The notes: generated from the letters alone by a model not told the origin. DNA of 64,000 bases from Streptomyces sp. NBC_00425 (GCF_036030735.1 NZ_CP107928.1:6944001-7008000), one strand, 5' to 3'; shown: positions 24,499 to 34,105, counted from the first letter of the stretch. Program-made: numbers and translations.

Positions 24499-26436
24499 TC
24501 AGCGCAGTCCGCTGATCGCGCGCCCGTCCGCGAGCCTGCCCTCCAGGCCGGCCTGGGCCCCCTGCTTCGCGGACACCGTCAGCAGATGCCCCTGCCCGGA
24601 CCCGCGCACCCCGCCCGTCGTGCGGATGGACGCCGTCTGCCGGTCGCCGGCCGCGAGCAGGTACCAGCGGCCGCCCTTCGACTTCCACAGCACCCCGGCC
24701 AGCACGTGCGGGTCGCGCGGTCCGCACGCCGGCACGTCCCCGGCCTTCGCCACCGCCGCCCCGAAGATGCCGCCCGGGGTGTGGAACTGCGCCAGCACCC
24801 TGCTTCCGTCGCCGCGCCAGGTCTCCGCCCGGGTGCACACCCAGGACGCCGATCCGCTCGCGTCCGGCAGCGGCTGCCGGGTGTACGCCCACGCGTTGAC
24901 CGTCCGCACGCCCTGACCGCGCGCGTCGGCCAGCGAGCAGGCGAACGGCGCCCAGGTCCGCAGCGCCTGGGCGCCGGTCGCCTCCCGAGGCGCGGCCGGA
25001 CGGCCGGCGGTCAGCCGGGCGGGGACGAGTTCGGCGAGGTCGCTGTAGAGACGGGTGCCCAGGGCGTCGGTCAACAGGAGGACGTTCCACGTCGTGCAGG
25101 CCCCGGCGCGGGCGGCCGGGCTGGCCAGCGGCGAGGTGACGCCGTCGGTCAGGGTCAGGCCCATCACCCCGGCGCCCGGCTTCGTCAGGTCCCGCTCGCC
25201 GGCCTTCGTGACCCAGGGGGCCGTCAGATAGCGGACGTTGCCGTCGGCCCGGCCCAGCACCAGCGCGCCCGCGTCGATGCCGGACGCGCCGTCGACCCGG
25301 GCGAAGTCGAGAGCCGCGCCGGCGGTGCCGTCCTTCGGCTCGGCGTAGCGGGCGATGCGCAGCCCGTCGTAGAGGATCACCACGCGCGCGGTGTCGACCT
25401 CGCCCGCGTACAGGAGCTGGGGCGGTCCCGCGGGGCCGCCGGAGGGGGTGTCGGGGGTGGACGAGACCTGGACGGTCGCGCCGGGCCGGGCCCAGACGGC
25501 GAGCGCGCGGCGCAGCAGGGCGCTGTCACCGGTGAGCGGACCGCGCGCGGGCCACACCGAGAAGTCGGTGCGGGGGGAGGTCTTCCAGGCGGCGGGGGAG
25601 ATCTTCACCAGCCGCCCGGGGTCGAGGGCGGCCTCGGCGGCCGGATTCTGCGCGTAGGCCGGAGCGGCCGCGCCGTCGGGCCCCCAGCCGTCGCCGGGCA
25701 GCGCGACCAGTGCGCCGCACACGGCGAGCGCGGCCACGGCGGCGAGGGCCGCCCTGCCGTGCTGGCGCCGGCGCGTCAGGTCGGTGGGCCGGGCCTGCAG
25801 CGCGCAGGGGTCGAACTCGGGGGAGCCGAGCAGCGGGTACTGCGCGGCCGGGACCTCGGCGGCCTCGCGCAGGGCCGCCGTCACGTCGGATCCGTGGACG
25901 CCGGACCCGGTCAGCACCGCGCGGACATCGCCGTCGGGGAGCTTCTCCAGCCCGCGCAGGACGCAGGCGGCGCGGGCCGGTCCGGACAGGTCGGCGAGCC
26001 GCTGGTCGAGGGCGAGCTCGTCGGCGCCCCCGGAGCGGGGGAAGAGGCGCAGGCCCCACACCTGGGGGAGCAGCGGCGGCAGTTGCGCGCGCTTCGGCCA
26101 TGCCCGCAGTCCCGTCGGCGCCCCCGCCTCCAGCGCGGCACTGACCACCTGGAGCCGGACGTAGGCGTACCCGGGGTCGCCGTCGCGGCCGGTGGACTGG
26201 GCGGGAATGACGGGAGCGGAGGCGCGGCGGCGCGGCAGGGCGCGCTGCACGAGGGCGTGGGCGGTCAGGACGCGCCGGCCGCGGCCGAGCGTGGGCGGCA
26301 GCACCAGATAGGCGAGCCGCACGAGACGCGGATAGTGCTCGACGAGGGCGGCCTCGGCCTGCTCGACGTCGATGGTCCGGCCGGCGGAGGACCGGGGTGC
26401 GGGGCGGGGGGCGACATCTCGTGACTGCACGTCCAC
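24499..26436 (-). CDS. Membrane-anchored protein with sigma-region-2-like N-terminus, unknown function
   Basis: 645 residues from a GTG (start not strongly supported). Residues 25-65 read EAALVEHYPRLVRLAYLVLPPTLGRGRRVL, recalling region 2 of ECF sigma factors, and about 130-200 resembles a shortened helical region 4. A single membrane helix (AALAAVAALAVCGALVALPG) lies near residue 240, followed by about 400 extracellular residues with four to six cysteines. This layout looks like a sigma-factor-derived cytoplasmic domain tethered to an outer sensor or structural domain, but DNA binding has not been shown. It diverges from the lipoprotein gene at 26564. Confidence 0.75.
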   Translation of the reverse strand: MDVQSRDVAPRPAPRSSAGRTIDVEQAEAALVEHYPRLVRLAYLVLPPTLGRGRRVLTAHALVQRALPRRRASAPVIPAQSTGRDGDPGYAYVRLQVVSAALEAGAPTGLRAWPKRAQLPPLLPQVWGLRLFPRSGGADELALDQRLADLSGPARAACVLRGLEKLPDGDVRAVLTGSGVHGSDVTAALREAAEVPAAQYPLLGSPEFDPCALQARPTDLTRRRQHGRAALAAVAALAVCGALVALPGDGWGPDGAAAPAYAQNPAAEAALDPGRLVKISPAAWKTSPRTDFSVWPARGPLTGDSALLRRALAVWARPGATVQVSSTPDTPSGGPAGPPQLLYAGEVDTARVVILYDGLRIARYAEPKDGTAGAALDFARVDGASGIDAGALVLGRADGNVRYLTAPWVTKAGERDLTKPGAGVMGLTLTDGVTSPLASPAARAGACTTWNVLLLTDALGTRLYSDLAELVPARLTAGRPAAPREATGAQALRTWAPFACSLADARGQGVRTVNAWAYTRQPLPDASGSASWVCTRAETWRGDGSRVLAQFHTPGGIFGAAVAKAGDVPACGPRDPHVLAGVLWKSKGGRWYLLAAGDRQTASIRTTGGVRGSGQGHLLTVSAKQGAQAGLEGRLADGRAISGLR

Positions 26437-26563
26437 CAGAACGAGCGAGCCGGGGGATGGTCACCCCTGTGGAGCAACGGCCGTGCATGGGGCACACCGG
26501 GTATTTTGAGCGCGCCGGGCACGGGAGCCGTATCCAGGGCGAGGCTCTTGCAGGGAGGAACAG

Positions 26564-26992
26564 ATGAAGGTGACCCGACCGATGCTCGCCGCGGCGGCCG
26601 CGGCGGCGGCGCTGCTGCTGGCGGGATGCGGATCCGGCGACAAGGAGGCCGCCGCTCCGAAGACGGCGACCGGCAGCCTGGAGCACATCGCCGCCGAGGT
26701 GAAGTGCACCCCGGACATGCAGACCGACGCGGACGAGATCCGCCAGGCCGTCTGCAAGAACGCCGACGGCAAGTTCATCCTGGCGACCTTCGCCACCGAC
26801 CGCGGCCTGCGCGAGTGGATCAACTCGGCGAAGGACTACGGCGGCCACTACCTCGTCGGCCGCAAGTGGGTGGCCGTGGGGGAGAGCAGCACGGTGACGG
26901 CGCTGCGCACCACGCTCGGCGGCGACATCGAGGAGGGCACCGACCACGGCGCGCACAAGGAGTCCGGCGGCGCGACCCACTCCAGCCACTGA
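26564..26992 (+). CDS. Small secreted lipoprotein, unknown function
   Basis: 142 residues, with GGGAGG before the ATG. The signal sequence ends in the lipobox LLAGC (Cys22). The mature part (KEAAAPKTATGSLEHIAAEV...) contains two cysteines (KCTPDM and VCKNADG) likely to form a disulfide, and ends in a histidine-rich tail (DHGAHKESGGATHSSH). No enzyme motif is seen. It is divergent from the 645-residue membrane protein gene and may share its promoter region. Confidence 0.8.
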   Translation: MKVTRPMLAAAAAAAALLLAGCGSGDKEAAAPKTATGSLEHIAAEVKCTPDMQTDADEIRQAVCKNADGKFILATFATDRGLREWINSAKDYGGHYLVGRKWVAVGESSTVTALRTTLGGDIEEGTDHGAHKESGGATHSSH

Positions 26993-27072
26993 AGTCCTCC
27001 GCGCGATGGCGGAGGCCGGAACGCGGAGCACGGGGCGTGCGAGCAGCAGACGGACGGCAGACGGACGGACGG

Positions 27073-27122
27073 CATACGAAAACCGGCGGTGGGATCTCCC
27101 ACCGCCGGTTCTCGTATGCCTG
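27073..27122. terminator. Bidirectional terminator hairpin
   Basis: Arms of 24 bases (27073-27096 and 27099-27122) pair at 23 positions around a two-base loop. It sits between the convergent lipoprotein gene and the DUF1996 gene, 12 bases from the stop of the latter, and should serve both. Confidence 0.88.
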
Positions 27123-27133
27123 CTAGGCCGGTG

Positions 27134-28717
27134 CTACTGGCACTGCTGGCCCTTGTTGACGCAGTTCGCGATCTTGTTGTTCAGCTGCGCGTTCATCACG
27201 TTGATGAAGTCGTCGTGGTCGGTGGACGGCTTGTGGAGCTGCTCCGGGAAGCCGTCGACCGCGTAGGCGTTCTTGACCTGGCCGTTCTGGATGACCGGGG
27301 TGGGAACGGCGTACACGAGACGCATGGTCAGCTGCGGGATCGCCTTGAAGCCGTTCTGGCAGTTGCCGTTGGCGTCGGCGAAGGCGACGTGCGTGCGGTG
27401 GTTGGCCGAGTCGATGTTCTTGCCGTCCCAGCAGCTCTGGAAGGCGAACGTGCGGACCACGTTGCTGCCCTGGGGGCAGATCGGGTACTGCTCGGTCAGC
27501 TGGACCTTGTTCTCGAAGCCGGTGCAGCTCCAGTGCGCGTTGGCGTTGGCCAGACCGTTGGTGGTGGTCTTGGCGTCACCGGTGATGATGCGCAGGAACT
27601 GCGGCATCGCGACGACCTTGGCCTTCGGGCTGCCGACGAACTTGATCTCCGCCTGCTTGGCCTTCAGGACCTTGCCGACGTTGCCTTCCTTGCCACCGCC
27701 GTCCCGGTTCTGGTCGAACTCCTTCGTGCCGTCCTGGACGCGCAGCACCGGCCAGTAGTAGGACGACTTGTCCTGCTGGTTCTGGCAGGAGGTCTGGGCG
27801 GCCGCGAACGTGTTGTTGTTGGCGAAGGCGTCGTTCGACTGGTTGCCGACGTAGTCGTGCAGGTGGTGCGCGCCGTTGGTCACGCCGGGCGCCACGATGA
27901 CGTTGTCGGTGTTGAACTTGTTGTTGGCGTTGACGCCGCAACGGGTGGTGAACGTGCCGGTCGAGGCCTGGCCGTTCTTGCGGGGCTTGGCCTTGACGTT
28001 GGCCTGGACCTTCGTGATGTCGACGAAGTCCGACGCCACGGGGCCGTTGCCGGCCTGACCGCCGTTGCCGCCCTGCTGGCCGCCGTTGTTCTGCTGGCCG
28101 CCGTTGTTGTTGTTCTGGCCGCCGTTGTTCTGCTGGCCGCCGTTGTTGTTCTGGCCGCCGTTGTTGTTGTTCTGACCGCCGTTGTTCTGCTGGCCGCCGT
28201 TGTTGTTGTTCTGCCCGCCCTGGCCGGCGTTGGTGTTGTTCGCCGCCTGGGTGGTGCAGGCCGCGAGCTGGCTCAGCGAGTTGTCGAACTGGCCGCCGGC
28301 GCGCTGGATGTTGATGCGGATGCGGTCGATCGTGGCCCCCCGCTTCTCCTTGAGGGGGCCGACGATCGCGTTCTGGACGAAGCCGGCGTCGCCGGCCTGG
28401 GCCTGACGCGTCGACGCGAGACGGGTGTACGCCTCGGTGATCTGCTTGTCGAGGTTGGCCAGCTCTGTCGCGACGCCCTGCTTGGCCCCGTTGGGCACGC
28501 TCGTCAGCTTCTGCCCCACATCCGGGCAGGAGATCGTGGCGACCTGCGCGGCCGCGTTGGCGGCCTTGGTCTGGTTCTGACCCGAGTTATTCGATTCGTG
28601 CGCCGAAGCGTAGAAGTTCGCCCAGATCAGCCCGCCCCCGCCGAGCGCTAGGGCCGCCGATGCTGCCACGGCCTTCGTGGCCATCGACGAACGGCGTTTA
28701 CGTATGTTGCGTCCCAT
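27134..28717 (-). CDS. Secreted DUF1996 protein with Asn/Gln/Gly-rich linker
   Basis: 527 residues; GAGGAG lies four bases before the ATG at 28717. A signal or anchor ([28 protein letters not shown]) leads to a helical N-terminal domain of about 120 residues with two cysteines, then about 70 residues of NNGGQ-type repeats. The C-terminal DUF1996 domain follows, with [23 protein letters not shown] and [13 protein letters not shown]. This domain is common in secreted actinobacterial and fungal proteins but has no known activity. The linker makes an extended hydrophilic spacer. A second secreted protein with similar layout is at 34633. Confidence 0.88.
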   Translation of the reverse strand: MGRNIRKRRSSMATKAVAASAALALGGGGLIWANFYASAHESNNSGQNQTKAANAAAQVATISCPDVGQKLTSVPNGAKQGVATELANLDKQITEAYTRLASTRQAQAGDAGFVQNAIVGPLKEKRGATIDRIRINIQRAGGQFDNSLSQLAACTTQAANNTNAGQGGQNNNNGGQQNNGGQNNNNGGQNNNGGQQNNGGQNNNNGGQQNNGGQQGGNGGQAGNGPVASDFVDITKVQANVKAKPRKNGQASTGTFTTRCGVNANNKFNTDNVIVAPGVTNGAHHLHDYVGNQSNDAFANNNTFAAAQTSCQNQQDKSSYYWPVLRVQDGTKEFDQNRDGGGKEGNVGKVLKAKQAEIKFVGSPKAKVVAMPQFLRIITGDAKTTTNGLANANAHWSCTGFENKVQLTEQYPICPQGSNVVRTFAFQSCWDGKNIDSANHRTHVAFADANGNCQNGFKAIPQLTMRLVYAVPTPVIQNGQVKNAYAVDGFPEQLHKPSTDHDDFINVMNAQLNNKIANCVNKGQQCQ

Positions 28718-28894
28718 GGAACTCCTCTGACTTCCTTGCGGGGCAGCATCGAGGCGCCCGACAGGAGTGAAGCTGAAGCTGCTCCCTCCTTTACGCACGA
28801 CGCTTCACAGGTGTTCAGCCCGCTCAGAAATTGATGAGAGTCCCGTACGGCGAAACAACCCCAAAACCACCGCGCGACACACCAGTTGGCGGGC

Positions 28895-29551
28895 TCAGCG
28901 ACCCCGGTCCAGGTAGGCCAGCACCGCCAGTACCCTGCGGTTGTCGTCGTCGGAGACCTCCAGGCCCAACTTCACGAAGATGTTCGCGGTGTGTTTGGCG
29001 ACGGCCCGCTCGGTCACGACCAGTTTGCCCGCGATCGCCGCGTTCGACCGTCCCTGCGCCATCAGTTCCATGACGTCCCGTTCGCGCGGGGTGAGCCGGT
29101 CCACCGGACCCCGCCCGTCGTGCGAGCGCCGGGCCAGCAGCTGCTGGATCACCTGGGGGTCCATCGCCGTCCCGCCGGCCGCCACCCGCCGTACGGAGTC
29201 CACGAACTGCTCCGCGTCGAAGACCCGGTCCTTCAGCAGATAGCCGACGCCGCCGCTGCCGTCCGCGAGCAGTTCGCGCGCGTACAGCTGCTCGACGTGC
29301 TGGGAGAGGACGAGCACCGGCAGCCCGGGCCGGTCCCGGCGGGCCCGGAGCGCGCACTGCAGTCCCTCGTCCGTGTGCGTGGGCGGGAGCCGGACGTCGA
29401 CCACCGCGACGTCCGGCTCCAGTTCGGCGAGGGCCCGCTCCAGCTCGGGCCCGGTCTCGACGGCGGCGGCGATCTCGAAGTCGTAGGCTTCCAGCAGCCG
29501 GACGAGACCGTCCCGCAGCAGGAAGAGGTCCTCGGCTAGGACAACACGCAA
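28895..29551 (-). CDS. NarL/LuxR-type response regulator
   Basis: 218 residues from a TTG at 29551 that has GGAG five bases upstream; it overlaps the end of the histidine kinase gene by 16 bases, so the two are translationally coupled. The receiver begins LRVVLAEDLFLLRDGL with phospho-acceptor Asp in VAVVDVRLPPTH, and the C-terminal HTH is LTPRERDVMELMAQGRSNAAIAGKLVV. It should bind DNA when phosphorylated by the partner kinase. Its regulon is not evident. Confidence 0.92.
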   Translation of the reverse strand: MRVVLAEDLFLLRDGLVRLLEAYDFEIAAAVETGPELERALAELEPDVAVVDVRLPPTHTDEGLQCALRARRDRPGLPVLVLSQHVEQLYARELLADGSGGVGYLLKDRVFDAEQFVDSVRRVAAGGTAMDPQVIQQLLARRSHDGRGPVDRLTPRERDVMELMAQGRSNAAIAGKLVVTERAVAKHTANIFVKLGLEVSDDDNRRVLAVLAYLDRGR

Positions 29552-30822
29552 GGGATCTCCATGGTCACCATGGTGGGACCGCCGGCAGGAGAGCTGACGG
29601 CCAGGACGCCGTCGAATGTACCCAGTCGCCGTTCGAGGCCGGCCAGCCCCGTGCCCGCCCCGACCGCCGCGCCGCCTTTGCCGTTGTCGGTGACGGAGAT
29701 CCGCAGACTGCCGTCCGAGTGACGCAGGTCGACCCAGATCCGGTCCGCTCCGGAGTGCTTGACCGCGTTGGTGAGCGCCTCGCTCACCGCGAAGTAGGCC
29801 GCCGACTCCACCGGCGCCTCGGCCCGGCCCGCAAGTTCCACGTCGACCTCCGTCGTGACCGGCAGTCGCAGCGCCAACGCCCGCACGGCGTCGCCCAGTC
29901 CGCGTTCGGCGAGCACCGGCGGGTGGATGCCGCGCACCAGGTCGCGCAGTTCGGAGAGCGCCTCGGCGGACGACTGACGTGCCTGCGCGAGCAGTTCCTT
30001 GGCCTTCTCGGGGTTCTTGTCGACGAGCATCTCGACGGTGCCGAGGTCCATGCCCATCGCCACCAGCCGGGCCTGGGCGCCGTCGTGCAGATCCCGCTCG
30101 ATGCGCCGCAGCTCGGCGGCGGAGGTGTCCACGGCGTCCCGCCGGGTCTCGGTCAACACCCGCACGCGTTCGGCGAGTTCGGCCTGACTGGGGGAGAGCA
30201 TCGCCTTGGTGAGGCGGAAGTGGACCTGGAAGGCGCTCACGGCGTACCGGTGGGCGACGACCAGGATGACGGCGCCCAGGGCGGCGGCGGCGAACGCCGT
30301 CGTCTGGTCGCTGACCGGCACGAAGCCGTAGAAGTACGGTCCGTATTCCACGTGGGGTCCGCCCGTCATCGTCCGCCACAGCCCCAGCGGCAGCGCGAAC
30401 CCCTCCAGTGGATAGAGGACCAGGACGGCGGGCAGCAGCGCGGTGACGAACCCGGCCGTCATGTCGACCGGCAGCCACCGCAGGTCCCGCCAGGTCGCGG
30501 GGTCCCGCAGCAGAGCGAAGGTGCGCGTCCACGGGTTCGCGGTCCCGGGCGCCGGCCGGTACGCCGACGGGATGCTCACCCCGCCCCACCGCTCGGCGAG
30601 CGCCCGTCGCCGGCCGGCGTAGGCGCGCACGCCCTTCACCACGTACGGCGTGGTGACGAGGCCGACCCCGATCGGTATCAGCGCCATGGACACGAGGGAG
30701 AGGCAGAAGCCCAGGATGCTCAGCGGCAGCGACACCACGGCCAGAGCGAGCCCCCGCGCGGCGGCGAGCCCCATCCCCCGTGCCCTCGAACCGACGTCGC
30801 CGCTCTTCGTGTGGGTGTTCAT
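29536..30822 (-). CDS. Two-component sensor histidine kinase, HisKA_3 type
   Basis: 428 residues. Membrane helices at about 20-60 and in the segment 110-205 surround short extracellular loops (HVEYGPYFYGFVP), with no large sensor domain. The phospho-acceptor box is LRRIERDLHDGAQARLVAMG (His near 243) and the ATPase has TNAVKHSG and VTDNGKGG. It ends inside the start region of the response regulator gene. The stimulus probably concerns the membrane itself, but this is inference. Confidence 0.92.
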   Translation of the reverse strand: MNTHTKSGDVGSRARGMGLAAARGLALAVVSLPLSILGFCLSLVSMALIPIGVGLVTTPYVVKGVRAYAGRRRALAERWGGVSIPSAYRPAPGTANPWTRTFALLRDPATWRDLRWLPVDMTAGFVTALLPAVLVLYPLEGFALPLGLWRTMTGGPHVEYGPYFYGFVPVSDQTTAFAAAALGAVILVVAHRYAVSAFQVHFRLTKAMLSPSQAELAERVRVLTETRRDAVDTSAAELRRIERDLHDGAQARLVAMGMDLGTVEMLVDKNPEKAKELLAQARQSSAEALSELRDLVRGIHPPVLAERGLGDAVRALALRLPVTTEVDVELAGRAEAPVESAAYFAVSEALTNAVKHSGADRIWVDLRHSDGSLRISVTDNGKGGAAVGAGTGLAGLERRLGTFDGVLAVSSPAGGPTMVTMEIPCVLS

Positions 30823-30873
30823 GCCGTCAGTCTGGCCGAGCCCGGACCGGCGGTCACTGGCCGAAGCCCCCGG

Positions 30874-31911
30874 TCAGGGGGTGGTGTCAGGTACACCCTC
30901 CACGCCCGCCGGGGCGGTCGCCGCGGCGAGCACCTTCGCCTCCAGCTCCGGGTCGAGGCCCTTGCGGGCCCGGTCCGGACGCTGGGGCGCGACGCCGCCG
31001 ATGGACGTCAGCCAGCTCCAGGTGTCGGCGACGGTCTCCTCCACGGGACGGCAGGACAGCCCGGCTCCCACGGCCCGTGAGACGTCCGCCGCGTGCAGGG
31101 CGTCGTGCATGTCGGTGCCCGGCGGCACCCACACGGGCAGCTCGGTCCACGGCTCGATGCCGGCGCCGAGGACGATCTCCGGAGCCGTCCACCGCAGTTC
31201 GGCGTCCGAGCCGGTGGTCCGTACGCACGCCTCCAGCAGTTCGCCCATCGTGGCGTGGCCCTGCGGGCTCATCAGGTTGTACGGCCCGCTCAGCCCCTGT
31301 CCGACCGCGCCGAGGATCCATTCGGCGAGATCGCGGACGTCGATGTACTGCAGGGGCAGGCCGTGCGGACCGGGTGCGAGGACCGGGCCGCCGCGGGCGA
31401 TCCGGGTCAGCCACCAGGGCAGCCGCCCGACGTTCTCGTAGGGGCCGAGGATCAGCCCGGCCCGTACCAGGACGGACGCGTCCGCGCCGAAGGCGTCGAC
31501 GACCGCCAGCTCGCCGCCGCGCTTGTCCTTTACGTACTCGCTCTGTTCGGCGTCGGGGGCGGCCCCCTGCACGAGGGGGGCGTCCTCGGCGTACCCGGCG
31601 GGCGGGGCCCAGGCGTACACCGAGCAGCTGGACACGTACACGTACCGCCGGGCGCGGCCCCGCAGCAGCCGCGCCGTCTCGTGCACCGCGCGGGGCGCCG
31701 CCGACCATGTGTCGACGACGGCGTCCCAGTCGCCGTCGGCCAGGGCGGCGAGGCCCCCGGGCGCGGTCCGGTCGCCGGTCAGCGACCGGGCGCCGGGGAC
31801 GGGCGCCTGCCGTCCCCGGTTGAGGACCGTCACCTCCCAGCCGCGTCCGAGGGCCGCCTCGACGACGGCCCGTCCCGCGAACTCCGTTCCACCCAGCACC
31901 AGAAGTCTCAT
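30874..31911 (-). CDS. NAD-dependent epimerase/dehydratase family protein
   Basis: 345 residues. The Rossmann start is MRLLVLGGTEFAGRAVVEAAL (GxxxFxG type), with YVYVSSCSVYA and a YVKDK segment giving the catalytic tyrosine-lysine pair in a modified form. It is an atypical extended short-chain dehydrogenase of the kind often called reductase; substrate unknown. It lies upstream of the two-component genes on the same strand with a 51-base gap, so co-transcription is possible. Confidence 0.85.
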   Translation of the reverse strand: MRLLVLGGTEFAGRAVVEAALGRGWEVTVLNRGRQAPVPGARSLTGDRTAPGGLAALADGDWDAVVDTWSAAPRAVHETARLLRGRARRYVYVSSCSVYAWAPPAGYAEDAPLVQGAAPDAEQSEYVKDKRGGELAVVDAFGADASVLVRAGLILGPYENVGRLPWWLTRIARGGPVLAPGPHGLPLQYIDVRDLAEWILGAVGQGLSGPYNLMSPQGHATMGELLEACVRTTGSDAELRWTAPEIVLGAGIEPWTELPVWVPPGTDMHDALHAADVSRAVGAGLSCRPVEETVADTWSWLTSIGGVAPQRPDRARKGLDPELEAKVLAAATAPAGVEGVPDTTP

Positions 31912-31977
31912 GCCGGTGACTGTGCCCGGTGGCCGCCCGGAACGGAACCGCGCTCTGCCGTCGGCAGAGGGAACGGA

Positions 31978-32559
31978 TCAGCGGGCGGTCGGCGGGGTGT
32001 ACTTGTAGCCGACGCGGCGCACCGTCTGGATCGACTGACGGTGCCGGGCGCCCAGCTTGCGGCGCAGCCGGGCGATGTGGACGTCGACCGTGCGGCCGTC
32101 GCCGACATGGCCGTAGCCCCACACCGTGGTGACGAGCTGGTCGCGCGTGTGCACCCGGTTCGGGTGGGCGACGAGATGCGCGAGCAGCTCGAACTCCAGG
32201 TAGGTGAGGTCGAGTCGCTGTCCGTCGACCTCGGCGGTGCGCTGCACGGGGTCGACGCGCACGAGGGGTTCGCCGGCCGCGCCGGTGTCGGCGGGGGCCC
32301 GGTCCGGCACCGCCACCGGCAGGAACGGCGGCTGCTGGTCGGCCGGGACGAGCACCAGGTAGCCGACCATGGGCGGTCGGCCGGGCAGGCTGGGCAGCGT
32401 GTGCTGCGGGGCGGGCAGCCAGGTGGCGCCCGGCGGCAGGAAGTCCGCGACGTCCACCACCTCGTCCCGGTCGACGGCGCGCAGCCGGTGCCGGGCGGAG
32501 CCGCCCGGGGCGGGAGAGGCGGGAGAGGGAGCGGCGGAGAGGGAACGAGTGGTCGCCAT
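31978..32559 (-). CDS. Winged-helix (OmpR C-terminal type) regulator without receiver
   Basis: 193 residues. The C-terminal half is a complete trans_reg_C winged helix: LTYLEFELLAHLVAHPNRVHTRDQLVTTVWGY, then GRTVDVHIARLRRKLG and IQTVRRVGYKY. The first 90 residues are proline-rich and lack the Asp pocket of a receiver, so it is not controlled by classical phosphorylation. It is preceded on the same strand by a 40-codon small ORF (32642-32764). Targets are unknown. Confidence 0.88.
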   Translation of the reverse strand: MATTRSLSAAPSPASPAPGGSARHRLRAVDRDEVVDVADFLPPGATWLPAPQHTLPSLPGRPPMVGYLVLVPADQQPPFLPVAVPDRAPADTGAAGEPLVRVDPVQRTAEVDGQRLDLTYLEFELLAHLVAHPNRVHTRDQLVTTVWGYGHVGDGRTVDVHIARLRRKLGARHRQSIQTVRRVGYKYTPPTAR

Positions 32560-32641
32560 GAGAGGTCAGCTCTTTCGCGCGAGGAGTTCGTCGGAAGGGA
32601 CGTACGTCGTGCGCGCTGGCCGAAGGCCGGGGTGTACGGCT

Positions 32642-32764
32642 TTAGAGGGCCGGCGCGTTCGTCGCGCGGCAACACACCCGGTCGAAGTCGTGGTGCTGAC
32701 GGGAGGGCCAGAAGGGCTCGAGGTCATGGCGACCCGTCGCGGTGTGCTTCTGGAAGGTGGCCAT
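32642..32764 (-). CDS. Small conserved-looking ORF, 40 codons, possible leader peptide
   Basis: The peptide opens MATFQKHTATGRHDLEPFWP, continues SRQHHDFDRVCCRATNAPAL and stops with TAA. About 36 of 40 third codon positions are G or C, a strong coding sign in this genome, although the ribosome site is weak. It ends 82 bases before the start of the winged-helix regulator on the same strand. Paired cysteines near the end recall cysteine-containing attenuator peptides described in actinobacteria; that role is inference. Confidence 0.6.
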   Translation of the reverse strand: MATFQKHTATGRHDLEPFWPSRQHHDFDRVCCRATNAPAL

Positions 32765-32883
32765 GGCCCCATTAGAGCAGACACCTGCCCGCAACAGGAG
32801 AGTCCTCTCACAGCTTGGACGCGTCCTCGGCGTGAACTCCGCCTCAGTCGGCTCCCCGAGCTCCCCGGGAGGTGCGGGGCATG

Positions 32884-32922
32884 CGCAAGGGGCGCCCGCC
32901 GAGTCGGCGGGCGCCCCTTGCG
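32884..32922 (-). terminator. glnII terminator
   Basis: An 18-bp perfect G+C stem with a three-base loop (32884-32901 with 32905-32922) begins 14 bases past the glnII stop codon. It is a clear intrinsic terminator shape. Confidence 0.88.
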
Positions 32923-32935
32923 GGAGTTCGGGGGA

Positions 32936-33967
32936 TCAGACCTGGCCGGCCTTCTCCAGCGCCGAGCAGCAGGTGTCCACGATCAGACGGGTCACCAGGT
33001 ACGGGTCGACGTTGGCGTTCGGACGGCGGTCCTCGATGTAGCCCTTGCCGTCCTTCTCGACCTGCCACGGGATGCGGACCGAGGCGCCGCGGTTGGAGAC
33101 GCCGTAGGAGTACTCGTTCCACGGGGCGGTCTCGTGCAGGCCCGTCAGACGGTCGTCGATGCCGGCGCCGTAGTGCTTGACGTGGTCGAGCGGCTTGGAG
33201 CCCTCACCGAGCGACTCGCACGCGGTGATGATCGCGTCGTAGCCCTCGCGCATCGCCTTGGTGGAGAAGTTGGTGTGCGCGCCGGCGCCGTTCCAGTCGC
33301 CCTTGACCGGCTTGGGGTCGAGGGTGGCGGAGATGCCGAAGTCCTCGGCGGTGCGGTAGAGCAGCCAGCGGGCCACCCACAGGTGGTCGGAGACCTCCAG
33401 CGGGGAGACGGGGCCGACCTGGAACTCCCACTGGCCGGGCATGACCTCGGCGTTGATGCCGGAGATCGCGAGGCCGGCGGCCAGACAGTTCTCGAGGTGC
33501 GCCTCGACGACCTCGCGGCCGAAGATCTCGTCCGCGCCGACACCGCAGTAGTAGCCGCCCTGCGGGGCCGGGAAGCCGCCCTTGGGGAAGCCGAGCGGGT
33601 AGCCGTCCTGGAAGAAGGTGTACTCCTGCTCGATGCCGAAGATCGGCTCCTGCGCGGCGAACTTCTCGGACACCTCGGCGAGCGCGGCACGCGTGTTGGA
33701 CTCGTGCGGCGTCATGTCGATGTCGAGGACCTCGCACAGGACGAGGATGTCGTCGCCGCCGCGGATCGGGTCGGGGCAGGTGAAGACCGGCTTGAGGACA
33801 CGGTCCGAGGAGTGGCCCTCGGCCTGGTTCGTGGAGGACCCGTCGAAGCCCCAGATCGGCAGCTCCTCGAGACCGGCGGGCTCGCCCCCGATGATCTTCG
33901 TCTTGGAACGGAGCTTCGCCGTCGGCTGGGTGCCGTCGATCCAGATGTACTCAGCCTTGAAGGTCAC
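32936..33967 (-). CDS. glnII: Glutamine synthetase type II (GlnII)
   Basis: 343 residues, the same length as S. coelicolor GlnII. The GTG at 33967 follows AAGGAAG. The eukaryote-like GSII sequence is plain: FKAEYIWIDGTQPTAKLRSK, WGFDGSSTNQAEGHSSD, VMPGQWEFQVGP, WNGAGAHTNFSTKAMR and NRGASVRIP. It makes glutamine from glutamate, ammonium and ATP in the cytoplasm. It is heat-labile in relatives and not adenylylated by GlnE. Expression is under GlnR, whose box lies upstream. Confidence 0.96.
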   Translation of the reverse strand: MTFKAEYIWIDGTQPTAKLRSKTKIIGGEPAGLEELPIWGFDGSSTNQAEGHSSDRVLKPVFTCPDPIRGGDDILVLCEVLDIDMTPHESNTRAALAEVSEKFAAQEPIFGIEQEYTFFQDGYPLGFPKGGFPAPQGGYYCGVGADEIFGREVVEAHLENCLAAGLAISGINAEVMPGQWEFQVGPVSPLEVSDHLWVARWLLYRTAEDFGISATLDPKPVKGDWNGAGAHTNFSTKAMREGYDAIITACESLGEGSKPLDHVKHYGAGIDDRLTGLHETAPWNEYSYGVSNRGASVRIPWQVEKDGKGYIEDRRPNANVDPYLVTRLIVDTCCSALEKAGQV

Positions 33968-34067
33968 GGGCCACTTCCTTCGGGGGTGTGTCTGACGCAC
34001 TTTGCGGGTGCTGCGGCGCTGCGGCACTGGGGCGCCGCCTGTTTGTCCCGAAGCTTGTCAACAGGCG

Positions 34068-34105
34068 ATTTCCCGATCATTGCTCGAATGTGAACCCCGT
34101 GTTAC
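34068..34105 (-). promoter_or_regulatory. GlnR box before glnII
   Basis: Read on the minus strand: GTAAC-6-TTCAC-6-GCAAT-6-GAAAT, i.e. four five-base half-sites with exact six-base spacing (34105 down to 34068). This fits the GlnR consensus gTnAc-n6-GaAAc repeated twice, with the second and third half-sites degenerate. It lies about 100-138 bases before the glnII start. Confidence 0.8.

Noticed and set aside
32936..34027. Longer glnII start at 34027
   Set aside because: The added 20 residues are basic and unlike the family, whereas the GTG at 33967 has AAGGAAG and gives the standard 343-residue enzyme.
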